From: Ascidiaceihabitans sp039975415
GTDB lineage: Bacteria > Pseudomonadota > Alphaproteobacteria > Rhodobacterales > Rhodobacteraceae
Length of the DNA: 64,000 bases
Strand: one strand, 5' to 3'
Assembly (NCBI RefSeq): GCF_039975415.1
Contig: NZ_JBDWHD010000001.1
The notes under the pieces were generated by a model that had not been told where the DNA came from, ran no database searches, and was given only the letters and a program-made list of their open reading frames with translations. The translations under genes were made by a program, and so were the position numbers. Positions 37,556 through 45,567 of this stretch are shown here, one piece after another; the first letter of the stretch is position 1, and each line of letters opens with the position of its first letter.

Positions 37556-37903
37556 ATGCAACACGTAAAACTATCTGACAGAGAGCTTAAAGTTATGCTT
37601 GCCATCTTGCGCTGCGGCATGGACGCCTATGGCCCGCGCATCGGTGAGAAGCTGGAAGACCACACAGGCGAGCGTCTTTCTTTGGGCGCTTTGCATTCCG
37701 CGTTGGAACGTTTGGAAGACCGCGGCCTTGTGGACAGCCACATGGGCGCGGCGACAGCCGTGCGCGGTGGGCGGCGCAAGCGCATGTATGAAGTGAAGGC
37801 CGAAGGACAGATTGCCGTGCAACATGCGGTGGCGGTGATTGGGAGGATGGCTGAAGGGGTCGTTTCGCCATTGGATGAAGTAGGCGAAGGAGGCGTGACA
37901 TGA
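37556..37903 (+). CDS. PadR-family transcriptional regulator
   Basis: This 115-residue winged-helix protein has VKLSDRELKVMLAILRCG, then DAYGPRIGEKLEDHTGERLS, the recognition segment LGALHSALERLEDRGLVDSH, and a wing with GGRRKRMYEVKAEG, the PadR pattern. It has a short C-terminal dimerisation helix, so it is a small subfamily-2 member. A CAGGAG site precedes the ATG. It overlaps the next membrane-protein gene by ATGA, a common PadR pairing where the partner is the regulated membrane protein. The effector is unknown. Confidence 0.85.
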   Translation: MQHVKLSDRELKVMLAILRCGMDAYGPRIGEKLEDHTGERLSLGALHSALERLEDRGLVDSHMGAATAVRGGRRKRMYEVKAEGQIAVQHAVAVIGRMAEGVVSPLDEVGEGGVT

Positions 37904-38286
37904 GACTGAGATTGCTTGCGCGGATGCGCAAGTATGAGGCACATGAAAAGCTGTCTTTCATCGTGTTCAATTTATTCATTCTGACGGAAGCGGCGCTTTA
38001 TGTCCGTAAACCCGAAAGCGGTTCTCTTTCCGTGTTTGATGTGCTGATTTTCACGCTGCTAGGGCTTAGTCTTCTCATCACGGTGGTAAGTGCAAAGGCG
38101 AGACGAATAGATGTATCGCGAACAGAGTTCATTATGATGCAAATGTGCTCTAAGGAGGACACAGAAGTCGCTTTTGGTGACTTTCTTGAGCGCACAAAGG
38201 GTCAGCGAACTGCTTGGTTCGCGTATGAAGCAGTTGTTCTGATGTCCAGCTTGGTGTTTCGGCGCACCAGAGGTCTTTTTCGATAG
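37900..38286 (+). CDS. Small membrane protein co-translated with the PadR regulator
   Basis: This 128-residue protein has two predicted helices, LSFIVFNLFILTEAALYV (about 18-35) and VFDVLIFTLLGLSLLITVVS (about 47-66). A charged cytoplasmic-looking tail with EVAFGDFLERTKGQRTAWFA and a possible third hydrophobic stretch (EAVVLMSSLVF) follow. No family is recognised. Coupling to padR by a four-base overlap suggests it is controlled by, or senses for, that regulator. Confidence 0.65.
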   Translation: MRLRLLARMRKYEAHEKLSFIVFNLFILTEAALYVRKPESGSLSVFDVLIFTLLGLSLLITVVSAKARRIDVSRTEFIMMQMCSKEDTEVAFGDFLERTKGQRTAWFAYEAVVLMSSLVFRRTRGLFR

Positions 38287-38308
38287 GTTTTTGGTCAATC
38301 GCAGGGCT

Positions 38309-38368
38309 AGGCGGGCTAAACCCCGCCTTACTGGCTGGCATCCGTAAGGTGTCGCCTGTGGCGCACCT
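38309..38368. terminator. Two hairpins between convergent genes
   Basis: AGGCGGG (38309-38315) pairs with CCCGCCT (38322-38328), and about 20 bases later AGGTG-T-CGCC pairs with GGCG-CACCT across TGT. They separate the plus-strand small membrane gene from the minus-strand trhO and probably act as a two-way terminator. No long T-run is present on either side. Confidence 0.5.
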
Positions 38369-39266
38369 AACCTAGGTGTTCGCCGCCACGTTTGCGAGCC
38401 AGTTCGATCTGTTTTTGGCGTTCGCGGAAACGGTTCTTGTCGGCCTCTGATGTCACGTTGATGCACTGGTGGCAGCTGACGCCAACGACAAACTCTGACC
38501 GCTTTAAGTCCTCGGGGAACAAAGGTTTGCGGCAGGCGTGGCACAGCTGGTGCGGCCCAACTTTTAACCCATGCCCAACCGACACCCGGTTGTCGAAGAC
38601 AAAGCAATCGCCGTCCCAGGTGCTTTCGGCTTCTGGCACCTCTTCAAGGTATTTCAGGATGCCGCCCTTCAAGTGGTAGACGTTTTCAACCCCTTGCCCC
38701 AACAGGAAGTTCGTGGACTTTTCACAACGAATGCCGCCCGTGCAAAACATGGCGATCTTTTTGTTGTGGAAGCGCTCTTTGTTGGCTTCCCACCATGCTG
38801 GAAACTCTCCAAAGCTGGAGGTTTCAGGGTCAATTGCGCCTTCAAATGTGCCAATGGCCACTTCGTAGTCGTTGCGGGTGTCGATCACGGCGACGTCTTC
38901 GGACTGGATCAAAGTATTCCAGTCTTCGGGCGCCACGTAGTTGCCGACCTTCGCCTGCGGATCCACGTCGGGTTGCCCCATCGTCACAATTTCCCGCTTC
39001 AGGCGGACTTTGATTTTGCCGAAAGGGGCTGTGTCCGCAAAGCTTTCTTTCCATTCCAGCCCTTCACACCCCGGCAAAGCACGAATGTGCGCCAGCACCG
39101 CATCGATGCCGGAACGCGGGCCTGCGATGGTGCCGTTGATCCCTTCGCCTGCCAGCAGCAACGTGCCTTTCACGTTCTGGTCCACACACAGCGCCTTAAG
39201 CGCTGGACGCAAGCCATCGGGGTCATCAAAACGGGTGAAGTGGTATAGGGCAGCGATTGTATACAT
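38367..39266 (-). CDS. trhO: tRNA uridine-34 hydroxylase TrhO (rhodanese domain)
   Basis: This 299-residue YceA/TrhO protein makes 5-hydroxyuridine at the wobble position of tRNAs, using O2. The N-terminal ferredoxin-like part (YTIAALYHFTRFDDPDGLRP, LLAGEGINGTIAG) is followed by a rhodanese domain (NDYEVAIGTFEGAIDPET) with the active-site loop MFCTGGIRCEKSTNFLL. A C-terminal zinc-like CHACRKPLF and CHQCINV pair completes it. The start at 39266 (MYTIAAL) is the family start; the frame runs on to 39437 with non-homologous sequence. Confidence 0.9.
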   Translation of the reverse strand: MYTIAALYHFTRFDDPDGLRPALKALCVDQNVKGTLLLAGEGINGTIAGPRSGIDAVLAHIRALPGCEGLEWKESFADTAPFGKIKVRLKREIVTMGQPDVDPQAKVGNYVAPEDWNTLIQSEDVAVIDTRNDYEVAIGTFEGAIDPETSSFGEFPAWWEANKERFHNKKIAMFCTGGIRCEKSTNFLLGQGVENVYHLKGGILKYLEEVPEAESTWDGDCFVFDNRVSVGHGLKVGPHQLCHACRKPLFPEDLKRSEFVVGVSCHQCINVTSEADKNRFRERQKQIELARKRGGEHLG

Positions 39267-39361
39267 GGGCGCGGAGATACGCTTGTGCGTACGTGCTCGC
39301 AAGGGGGCAGTGACGTGTGGGAACCTTTGACGCACCGTGGTGCGCACGTCACGGTTTGGCA

Positions 39362-40195
39362 ATGGATGATACGTTTTACGAAGATGTTGAGGGTTGGAGC
39401 GGTCCGGGTCGCTTGCTGCGGGTGCGAGGTTCAGCAAAGGCCGGCGTTCCCGTGGTTGTCACGCATGGCACCTTTTCGGATGCATCGACGTGTGTGCCTA
39501 TCGCGCATTTTTTCGGGCAGCTGTGTCCGACCTATGTGATTGAATGGCGCGCCCGCGACATTGGCTGGGGCCACGTGCAGCGTTTTGATTACACCGACTT
39601 GGCTATGGATGAACTGTGCACCGCCTTCGCCCATGTACAGGCTTTGCACGGCGGCTCTGTGCATTTTGTGGCCCATTCAGGTGGCGGGTTGGCGGTTTTA
39701 CTGGCCTTGGCGTTGAAACCTGACGTCGCACAGATGTTGCGGTCGATGACGATAATTGCGGCCCAAGCCACATGGCGGAACCCGGATTGGCGCAGCCGCG
39801 TCGGCGTTGCAGGGATGGAGCGTTTGGGGCGGTGCATCGGGTATTGGCCAAAGCGCTTTTTGCCAATCGGGCCGTGTAGCGAAGCTGGAACGCTTAAGTC
39901 GAATTGGGTTTCTTGGACCAAAGCCGGATGCATTTTTGATCGGGACAGGCGCGATGTTTTGGCTATGGTGCGTGGCCAAAAGGTGCCAAGTCTTGTTTTG
40001 GCCGGGGCTGCCGATCATGACATTGCGCCACCTCATGCGTGTCAGCCGATTGCATCGGCCTTGGGGGCCCGGTTTGAAGTTTGTGGGACAGCGACGGGAC
40101 ATGGTGAGGATTTCACGCACCCGCGGATTTTCAAATCCCGCGCCGCCGCGCAAACGGTGTTTCCAATGATTGCCGATTGGATCGCCGCGCAGTAA
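39362..40195 (+). CDS. Alpha/beta hydrolase
   Basis: This 277-residue alpha/beta-fold hydrolase has an oxyanion region VVTHGTFSD, nucleophile elbow VAHSGGG (Ser near residue 105), acid VLAGAADHDIAPPH and catalytic His in ATGHGEDFTHP. The ATG at 39362 is preferred; an in-frame GTG at 39317 adds 15 unlikely residues. It lies divergent from trhO and 22 bases before pncA, so it may be in an operon with NAD salvage. The substrate cannot be predicted. Confidence 0.8.
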   Translation: MDDTFYEDVEGWSGPGRLLRVRGSAKAGVPVVVTHGTFSDASTCVPIAHFFGQLCPTYVIEWRARDIGWGHVQRFDYTDLAMDELCTAFAHVQALHGGSVHFVAHSGGGLAVLLALALKPDVAQMLRSMTIIAAQATWRNPDWRSRVGVAGMERLGRCIGYWPKRFLPIGPCSEAGTLKSNWVSWTKAGCIFDRDRRDVLAMVRGQKVPSLVLAGAADHDIAPPHACQPIASALGARFEVCGTATGHGEDFTHPRIFKSRAAAQTVFPMIADWIAAQ

Positions 40196-40217
40196 AGAGA
40201 GAACAAAGGAGATCTCG

Positions 40218-40820
40218 ATGTCCCATGCTTTGATTGTGATCGATGTTCAGAACGATTTTTGCCCCGGTGGCGCGCTGGCCGTGGCGGGGGGCGATCAGAT
40301 TGTGGATGGGATCAACGCGCTTATGGGCGACGCGGGCGCTGTTGTCTTAACGCAGGATTGGCATCCGGCCGGGCATTCGTCGTTTGCATCGTCCCATGCA
40401 GGGCAGGGGCCTTATGATGTGGTTGAGATGCCTTATGGGCCGCAGGTTCTGTGGCCAGATCACTGTATTCAAGCCAGCCCTGGCGCACAATTCCACATGG
40501 GACTGCACCGTGACAAAGCCGATTTGATTATCCGCAAAGGGTTCAATCCCGAGATCGACAGCTATTCTGCATTCTTCGAAAATGACAAATCGACGCCCAC
40601 GGGGCTTGAGGGCTATTTACGCACCCGTGGTTTTGAAAAGTTGGTCATGGTCGGATTGGCAACCGATTTTTGCGTGAACTTCTCAGCGGTGGATGCGGCG
40701 AAACTGGGGTTTGAAGTTGAGGTGCGCATGGACCTGTGCCGCGCCATTGACCTGGATGGATCCTTGCAGGCGGCGATAGATGGGATGACGGCGGCTGGGG
40801 TGGCTTTAAGCGACGCCTAG
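40218..40820 (+). CDS. pncA: Nicotinamidase
   Basis: This 200-residue isochorismatase-fold amidase converts nicotinamide to nicotinate in NAD salvage. It begins SHALIVIDVQNDFCPGGALA (catalytic Asp near residue 10). A metal site lies in VVLTQDWHPAGHSSFASSH. The catalytic Cys152 is in VGLATDFCVNFSAVDAAKLG. The ATG at 40218 follows an AAGGAG site. Its product feeds pncB, which sits 1.1 kb downstream on the same strand beyond an inserted nitric-oxide cassette. The 3' end overlaps the convergent haemoglobin gene by 15 bases. Confidence 0.93.
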   Translation: MSHALIVIDVQNDFCPGGALAVAGGDQIVDGINALMGDAGAVVLTQDWHPAGHSSFASSHAGQGPYDVVEMPYGPQVLWPDHCIQASPGAQFHMGLHRDKADLIIRKGFNPEIDSYSAFFENDKSTPTGLEGYLRTRGFEKLVMVGLATDFCVNFSAVDAAKLGFEVEVRMDLCRAIDLDGSLQAAIDGMTAAGVALSDA

Positions 40821-41201
40821 TTTGGGCGGGCCGTTGTGGCCAAATTGCTCCAACCCCATGCTGAGACCGCGCCCAATGCGGTGGGCCAGCGTACTCCATT
40901 GCGCGGCGATATCTGCGGGCAGTTCTTCGTTCAAAACCCTATCAAACAAAGCCAACCACGTTGGAAAATGCGTTGCCATCACGTTTCCTGCAGCCATATG
41001 CACGCGCATGGGGTTTCCTGAATAGATGCCGGACCCCAGAATTGCGTTGGCCCAGAATCGCGTGATTTTGGCCTCGTGGGGGTCCCAATCGGTGACATGG
41101 GTTGCAAAGATCGGGCCTAGTTCGGGATTGGCACGCACGCGCGTGTAGAAGCGATCAACAACATGCGCGATGTCGTCTTCTGTCACGTCGAACCGCTGCA
41201 T
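40806..41201 (-). CDS. Group III truncated haemoglobin
   Basis: This 131-residue 2/2 globin has FYTRVRANPELGPIFATHVTD near the N-terminus, the E-helix region FWANAILGSGIYSGNPMRVHM, and the proximal His in ATHFPTWLALFDRVL. It likely detoxifies nitric oxide or peroxide in the cytoplasm. The ATG at 41201 overlaps the stop of the small membrane gene by one base (TGATG), which fixes this start over a GTG at 41225. It is divergent from nsrR across a candidate NsrR site. Confidence 0.88.
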   Translation of the reverse strand: MQRFDVTEDDIAHVVDRFYTRVRANPELGPIFATHVTDWDPHEAKITRFWANAILGSGIYSGNPMRVHMAAGNVMATHFPTWLALFDRVLNEELPADIAAQWSTLAHRIGRGLSMGLEQFGHNGPPKLGVA

Positions 41202-41362
41202 CACGACGCGGCCATCACGGCCCACATCACAAACAATATGACGATCAGGTAAACCAGCATGTTGAACATGGAACGGATCAAACCTTGATCGGATGTTGGT
41301 TCAACACCCAATGCTTCACAGATTTTGGTGCCGGGCCACAGGATAAGATCAGAAATAGACAT
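41201..41362 (-). CDS. 53-residue single-pass membrane protein coupled to the truncated haemoglobin
   Basis: The minus-strand ORF MSISDLILWPGTKICEALGV, then EPTSDQGLIRSM, then a hydrophobic FNMLVYLIVILFVMWAVMAA helix and stop. The TGATG junction couples it to the globin gene, and the NsrR-like dyad lies 12 bases upstream of its ATG. Its conserved-looking position and clean coupling support a real gene though it is short. A role in NO or redox response at the membrane is inference. Confidence 0.7.
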   Translation of the reverse strand: MSISDLILWPGTKICEALGVEPTSDQGLIRSMFNMLVYLIVILFVMWAVMAAS

Positions 41363-41373
41363 GCGCGATTCCT

Positions 41374-41400
41374 TTAATGCGTATTTTTTATGCGCAATAA
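41374..41400. promoter_or_regulatory. Candidate NsrR operator
   Basis: TTAATGCGTAT (41374-41384) and ATGCGCAATAA (41390-41400) form an imperfect 11-base inverted repeat (nine of eleven positions) around a T5 centre, like the AT-rich ATG..AAA/TTT..CAT dyads bound by NsrR. It lies between the divergent membrane-protein/globin pair and nsrR. Confidence 0.55.
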
Positions 41401-41442
41401 CTGCCCCCTTTTATTCCGCAAATCAAATGCTAAATATGTCGC

Positions 41443-41901
41443 ATGCAATTGGATAAATTCACCGACTACGCCCTGAGGGTTCTTGTAATCCTCGCCGTGC
41501 GTGCGCCAGAGCGCTTGCCGACGTCTGCCATCGCCAAGATTTACGACCTGTCAGAGCATCACCTGTCCAAAGTTGCGACGGCTCTTGTGCGCGGCGGGTT
41601 TGTGACGTCGGAACGTGGACGCAGTGGGGGCTTGTTGCTGGCGCGACCCGCCGATCAGATCAACATCGGGCAGGTCGTGCGCGTCCTGAAATCGGATGAT
41701 CCTGTGGTGGAATGTTTTGGTTCAGGGACATCTTGTTGCATCGTTCCGGCTTGCGGTTTGCGCACCCCTTTGCAGCAGGCCCAAGAAGCATTCTTTGCCG
41801 CCTTGGACGTCTATTCCTTGGCTGATGTGACCCAGCAACACAGCGCTTTGGCTGCGCTATTGACCCCGCAAGACCCCCTTGCCCCTGCGCGACCAGACTG
41901 A
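41443..41901 (+). CDS. nsrR: Rrf2-family nitric-oxide-sensing repressor NsrR
   Basis: This 152-residue Rrf2 protein has an N-terminal winged helix (MQLDKFTDYALRVLVILAVR, IAKIYDLSEHHLSKVATALV, wing SERGRSGGLLLARPADQIN). Cysteines for a 4Fe-4S cluster sit in ECFGSGTSCCIVPACGL, the NsrR spacing. Nitrosylation of the cluster should release repression. Divergent placement from a globin gene is standard for NsrR. It is 31 bases before pncB on the same strand. Confidence 0.88.
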   Translation: MQLDKFTDYALRVLVILAVRAPERLPTSAIAKIYDLSEHHLSKVATALVRGGFVTSERGRSGGLLLARPADQINIGQVVRVLKSDDPVVECFGSGTSCCIVPACGLRTPLQQAQEAFFAALDVYSLADVTQQHSALAALLTPQDPLAPARPD

Positions 41902-41932
41902 TCTAAATCACCCAAGTCAGGGAGGACCATCC

Positions 41933-43225
41933 ATGGTCGATATCGCAAGCCGCGTCTGGAATCATAAGTGGAAGATCGACCCGATTGTGCGGTCTTTGAT
42001 CGACACAGATTTTTATAAGCTTTTGATGTGTCAAAGTATTTTCCGCAATAAGCCGGACACGTCTGTCACTTTCAGTCTGATCAACCGCTCCAAGCATATC
42101 CCGCTGGCTGATTTGATCGACGAAGGTGAATTGCGCGAACAACTGGATCATGTGCGATCGTTGTCTCTAAGCCGCGGCGAAAGCACATGGCTGCGGGGAA
42201 ACACGTTTTATGGCAAGCGGCAGATGTTTCGCCCCGATTTTATGGAATGGTTTGAGGGCCTGCGCCTGCCGCCCTACCACCTTGAACGCGTCGGCGATCA
42301 GTACGAGCTGACGTTTGAGGGCAAATGGCATGAAGTCATGTTGTGGGAAATTCCGGCGTTGGCCATTCTGATGGAACTGCGCAGCCGTGCCGTTCTGGAC
42401 CAGATGGGCAAGTTCGAACTGCAAGTGCTCTATGCGCGTGGCATGACGCGCGTTTGGGAAAAGATTGAAGCCCTGCGCGATGTTCCTGACCTTTCGATAG
42501 CGGATTTTGGCACCCGCCGCCGTCATTCGTATCTTTGGCAGGATTGGTGTGTGCAAGCGATGCGCGAGGGGCTTGGGACAAGTTTCACAGGCACATCAAA
42601 TTGCAAAATCGCCATGAACCGCGAAGTAGAAGCGATTGGCACAAATGCGCATGAACTGCCGATGGTGTATGCCGCTTTGGCCAAAGACGATACTGCGTTG
42701 TTCCAAGCACCTTATGACGTTTTGTCGGATTGGCATGATGAACATGAAGGCAACTTGCGCATTATTTTACCCGACACCTACGGCACGCAAGGGTTTTTGG
42801 ACAATGCGCCGGACTGGTTGGCGGGTTGGACTGGTATTCGCATCGATTCCGGTGATCCAGCCACAGCGGCCGAGGTTGCATTGAAGTGGTGGAACGCACG
42901 TGGTGAAGACCCGAAAACCAAGCGCATCATCTTTTCCGACGGCTTGGATGTTGAAAAGATCAAAGAGCTGCACGCACAGTTTTCAGGCCGCGTCGCCACC
43001 AGTTTCGGATGGGGCACGCTGCTGACCAACGACTTTCGCGGCTTGGTCCCTGATGACGCATTGGCCCCATTTTCGCTGGTGTGCAAAGCGGTGCAAGCCA
43101 ACGGAAAGGCCACGGTCAAGCTGTCGGACAACCCCAAGAAGGCCATGGGCCCCGCAGAGGAAATCGCGCGTTATAAACGCGTCTTTGGTGTGGGGGATCA
43201 GGTGGCGCAAGAGGTTGTTGTTTAA
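41933..43225 (+). CDS. pncB: Nicotinate phosphoribosyltransferase
   Basis: This 430-residue enzyme joins nicotinate and PRPP to nicotinate mononucleotide with ATP. The start VDIASRVWNHKWKIDPIVRS and DTDFYKLLMCQSIFRN, the SIADFGTRRRHSYLWQDW motif (with the phosphorylated-His region), FTGTSNCKIAMNREVEAIGT and GIRIDSGDPATAAEVALKWW are typical of PncB. The ATG at 41933 has a GGGAGGA site; a longer frame from 41879 overlaps nsrR. Its stop overlaps the convergent EamA transporter by four bases. Confidence 0.94.
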   Translation: MVDIASRVWNHKWKIDPIVRSLIDTDFYKLLMCQSIFRNKPDTSVTFSLINRSKHIPLADLIDEGELREQLDHVRSLSLSRGESTWLRGNTFYGKRQMFRPDFMEWFEGLRLPPYHLERVGDQYELTFEGKWHEVMLWEIPALAILMELRSRAVLDQMGKFELQVLYARGMTRVWEKIEALRDVPDLSIADFGTRRRHSYLWQDWCVQAMREGLGTSFTGTSNCKIAMNREVEAIGTNAHELPMVYAALAKDDTALFQAPYDVLSDWHDEHEGNLRIILPDTYGTQGFLDNAPDWLAGWTGIRIDSGDPATAAEVALKWWNARGEDPKTKRIIFSDGLDVEKIKELHAQFSGRVATSFGWGTLLTNDFRGLVPDDALAPFSLVCKAVQANGKATVKLSDNPKKAMGPAEEIARYKRVFGVGDQVAQEVVV

Positions 43226-44109
43226 GGCCGGTTTCGCCGTTCGCGCCAGACGATCAACAGCCCACCCAATGCGATCAGGATGGCCCCCGGAAACAGGGTG
43301 TCCCAAGGGGCTTCGTCGAAGAACAACCATCCCAACACGAAGGCCAAGGGAATGCCAAAGTAGCTGAACGGTGCGAGGTTGCTGGGTTCCGTCATGCGGT
43401 AACTCGCGACCAGAAACAGCACCGCTGTGCCACCAAAAGCCCCCATCGCAATGATCCAACCCATGTCTGCAAAGGATGCGACAGGTGTGAAGCCGCCCCA
43501 CCAAAGTGCCAGAAAAAACGCCCCAACCGTAGAGGCGATGGTCGAATAGACACTGACCAGCGGATTGGGGACATCATCATCGAACAACCGCGCTGTAATC
43601 GCGACAAGCGCATACAAGGCTGCGGCGGCCAATGGCAAAAGGGCCGTGACGGAAAATGCATCGCTGCCGGGTTGCATGACCAAAATCACACCGGCAAAGC
43701 CGATCATTACAGCGCTCCAGCGGACCCAACCGACTTTTTCAGCCAGCACAGGCACGGAAAGCGCCGTCATGAACAACGCGTTGGCGTAGGTGATCGTCGA
43801 GGCCGTAGCAAAGGCCATCAATCCCAAAGACAGATAAAAGCAAAGCTGCGCCCCGGTCACGATCACACCGCGCATCAATGCCAGCTTCCATTGCCGGATT
43901 TTCCAGACGCGACCAGATGAGCGCCACGCAGCGGATGTCCACAACGCAAGGAAAGACGGCACCAACCCGAACAGATTGCGCCACGCAGAAAGTTCTGCCG
44001 CAGAATAGTCCGAAGACAGGTGTTTGATAATCAACCCCATGGCATCAAACAATGTCAGCGCAATAAGGCTCAGGACAATGGCAAGGCCGGTGCGGTCAGT
44101 GGGGCGCAT
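43222..44109 (-). CDS. EamA/DMT-family transporter
   Basis: This 295-residue protein has ten predicted helices in two EamA repeats. The first repeat starts GLAIVLSLIALTLFDAMGLI and includes AAELSAWRNLFGLVPSFLAL; the second covers ALLPLAAAALYALVAITARL, then EPSNLAPFSYFGIPLAFVLG and ending GAILIALGGLLIVWRERRNR. The ligand is unknown; such exporters move small metabolites or amino acids. No operon partner exists on its strand. Confidence 0.85.
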   Translation of the reverse strand: MRPTDRTGLAIVLSLIALTLFDAMGLIIKHLSSDYSAAELSAWRNLFGLVPSFLALWTSAAWRSSGRVWKIRQWKLALMRGVIVTGAQLCFYLSLGLMAFATASTITYANALFMTALSVPVLAEKVGWVRWSAVMIGFAGVILVMQPGSDAFSVTALLPLAAAALYALVAITARLFDDDVPNPLVSVYSTIASTVGAFFLALWWGGFTPVASFADMGWIIAMGAFGGTAVLFLVASYRMTEPSNLAPFSYFGIPLAFVLGWLFFDEAPWDTLFPGAILIALGGLLIVWRERRNRP

Positions 44110-44179
44110 GGTTGGCTTTCATGAGGTGCGGGGTTTGATTTCAAAGGGGGGGCTCGCAGGTGTTTGTGTTTATTTGGAT

Positions 44180-44602
44180 CTAGCTGTCGGGATCAACTTT
44201 GCCGCGCATCGATTTGACCTCGCCGCGTACTTTTTTGGCCTTCAGGCGACGCTTTTTTGACCCAAGCGTCGGACGGGTCGCAATGCGCCGTTTGGGGGCG
44301 ACCAAAGCCTTGCGAATAAGATCGGCAAGGCGGTCGCGGGCCAGATCGCGGTTGCGCGCTTGTGATCTGGTTTCTTCACAGTAAATGATCAATGCACCCT
44401 CTAGGGTCCAACGTCTGCCAGCAAGGCGTTTCAATCGTGTTTTTACGGGTGGCGGCAGGGACGGGCTGGTGGATGCTTCAAAGCGCAGCTCTACTGCCGT
44501 GGATACTTTGTTCACATTTTGCCCGCCCGGTCCGGACGACCGTACAAAGCTTTCCGTAAGCTCCCAGTCCTGAATGGTGATGTCTTCGTTGATGCGGATC
44601 AT
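44180..44602 (-). CDS. arfB: Alternative ribosome-rescue factor ArfB (peptidyl-tRNA hydrolase)
   Basis: This 140-residue YaeJ/ArfB hydrolyses peptidyl-tRNA on ribosomes stalled without a stop codon. The catalytic GGQ is in FVRSSGPGGQNVNKVSTAVE. The basic C-terminal tail (RPTLGSKKRRLKAKKVRGEV) is what enters the empty mRNA channel. The ATG is at 44602. Upstream on the same strand is an 18-codon leader ORF with a perfect Shine-Dalgarno and a terminator (44754-44826 and 44651-44680), suggesting its expression is controlled by translation or attenuation. Confidence 0.93.
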   Translation of the reverse strand: MIRINEDITIQDWELTESFVRSSGPGGQNVNKVSTAVELRFEASTSPSLPPPVKTRLKRLAGRRWTLEGALIIYCEETRSQARNRDLARDRLADLIRKALVAPKRRIATRPTLGSKKRRLKAKKVRGEVKSMRGKVDPDS

Positions 44603-44650
44603 AACATTTCTATAAACAACTGCGGCCCGACGAAAAAGTGTAGCCCGACG

Positions 44651-44680
44651 AAAAAGGGCCGCCCAAGGTAGGCGGCCCTT
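44651..44680 (-). terminator. Intrinsic terminator in the arfB leader
   Basis: On the minus strand AAGGGCCGCC (44680-44671) pairs with GGCGGCCCTT (44663-44654), with a 7-base loop. A T5 tract then runs into CGTCGGGC. The tail CTTTTTCGTCGGGC is repeated 18 bases downstream (complement of 44625-44638). A GGGCCGC at 44628-44622 can compete for the GCGGCCC arm. Confidence 0.75.
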
Positions 44681-44753
44681 TCGAAAGTTTCAGGAGGGAT
44701 CTCGGTTAGACCGGATGGATCCACTTGAGCGGTTCACACCGCTATGGGCTGCC

Positions 44754-44810
44754 TTAGCGGGCGACCTCCCAAGCTGTTCCGACACCTCGCTCCAATATCT
44801 TTCTCGACAC
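44754..44810 (-). CDS. 18-codon leader ORF with perfect Shine-Dalgarno, upstream of arfB
   Basis: A GTG at 44810 lies seven bases after GGAGG in AAAGGAGGTGATCT (44825-44812), which is an exact complement of the 16S 3' end. The ORF reads (M)SRKILERGVGTAWEVAR and stops at TAA (44756-44754). Next come a hairpin, AGCGGT-GTG-AACCGCT-like at about 44744-44729, and an intrinsic terminator, then arfB. Such an ideal ribosome site on so short a frame argues for a regulatory leader or a small RNA with a coding start. No homologue is recognised. The 44603-44931 gap has no other gene. Confidence 0.5.
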   Translation of the reverse strand: MSRKILERGVGTAWEVAR

Positions 44811-44931
44811 TAGATCACCTCCTTTGCATTTGTTTAAGACACCTGAATCGTCGCACAGGTTTTCAAATCTGCCAAGACATTTCTGCAAAAAATTGTCTTG
44901 GCCAAAGGATCGGACCCAAACCGCTGCCGCT

Positions 44932-45567
44932 TTAACGGGCTGCTGCCAGGCGTGCCGTCAGGATGCGAAACGGAACAAGTGCCAACAGGGCTACACCCAG
45001 CTTCACCAGCCAATCGGCAAAGGCCAGCGTCACCCACAAGGGCGCTTCGGGGCCGGACATCATGAAGGGTACAGCTTCCCATGCCCAATTGATTGCACCG
45101 TCTGCATTGGCGCCAAAGATCGTGACGGACGCGGAAAAGGCGATGGTGAAAAACAAGGCGGTGTCCAGCGCCGACCCCACGATGGTCGATGCCAAAGGTG
45201 CGCGCCACCACGCGCCGGTGCGCAAGCGGTTGAAGATGCTGACGTCGGTCATTTGTGCCAAAAGGAACCCGACACCTGACGCAACAGCGATACGAAATGG
45301 CACGGCGGGGCCGTATTCCAGCATGATCTGGCTGCCGATCAGCGAACAGATGATCCCTGTCACGAACCCTGCAAACACGACGCGACGTGCGGCCGCGACC
45401 CCGTAGATGCGGTTCATCACATCGGTGACAAGGAATGCCAGCGGGTAGGTGAACGCGCCCCACGTAAGCAGGCCGTCAAGGATCAGAAATTGAACAAGGA
45501 TGTTGGAGGCAACCACAATGGCGGCCATGGCGAAAATGCCCGGAAGAAGGCTGGAAAGACGTGTCAT
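44932..45567 (-). CDS. VUT-family queuosine-precursor transporter
   Basis: This 211-residue integral membrane protein is of the YhhQ/VUT (QPTR) family, which imports preQ0, preQ1 or queuine for queuosine tRNA modification. Six helices are predicted. Landmarks: LLPGIFAMAAIVVASNILVQ, the conserved FTYPLAFLVTDVMNRIYGVA, RIAVASGVGFLLAQMTDVSI, and ADWLVKLGVALLALVPFRI. Its start lies 1 base after a preQ1-I-like element, which supports the substrate class independently of the sequence family. Confidence 0.88.
   Translation of the reverse strand: MTRLSSLLPGIFAMAAIVVASNILVQFLILDGLLTWGAFTYPLAFLVTDVMNRIYGVAAARRVVFAGFVTGIICSLIGSQIMLEYGPAVPFRIAVASGVGFLLAQMTDVSIFNRLRTGAWWRAPLASTIVGSALDTALFFTIAFSASVTIFGANADGAINWAWEAVPFMMSGPEAPLWVTLAFADWLVKLGVALLALVPFRILTARLAAAR

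Noticed and set aside
44812..44826. Plus-strand GATCACCTCCTTT as a 16S rRNA 3' end
   Set aside because: Only the anti-Shine-Dalgarno string matches; no upstream 16S sequence is present. It is the complement of a ribosome-binding site.
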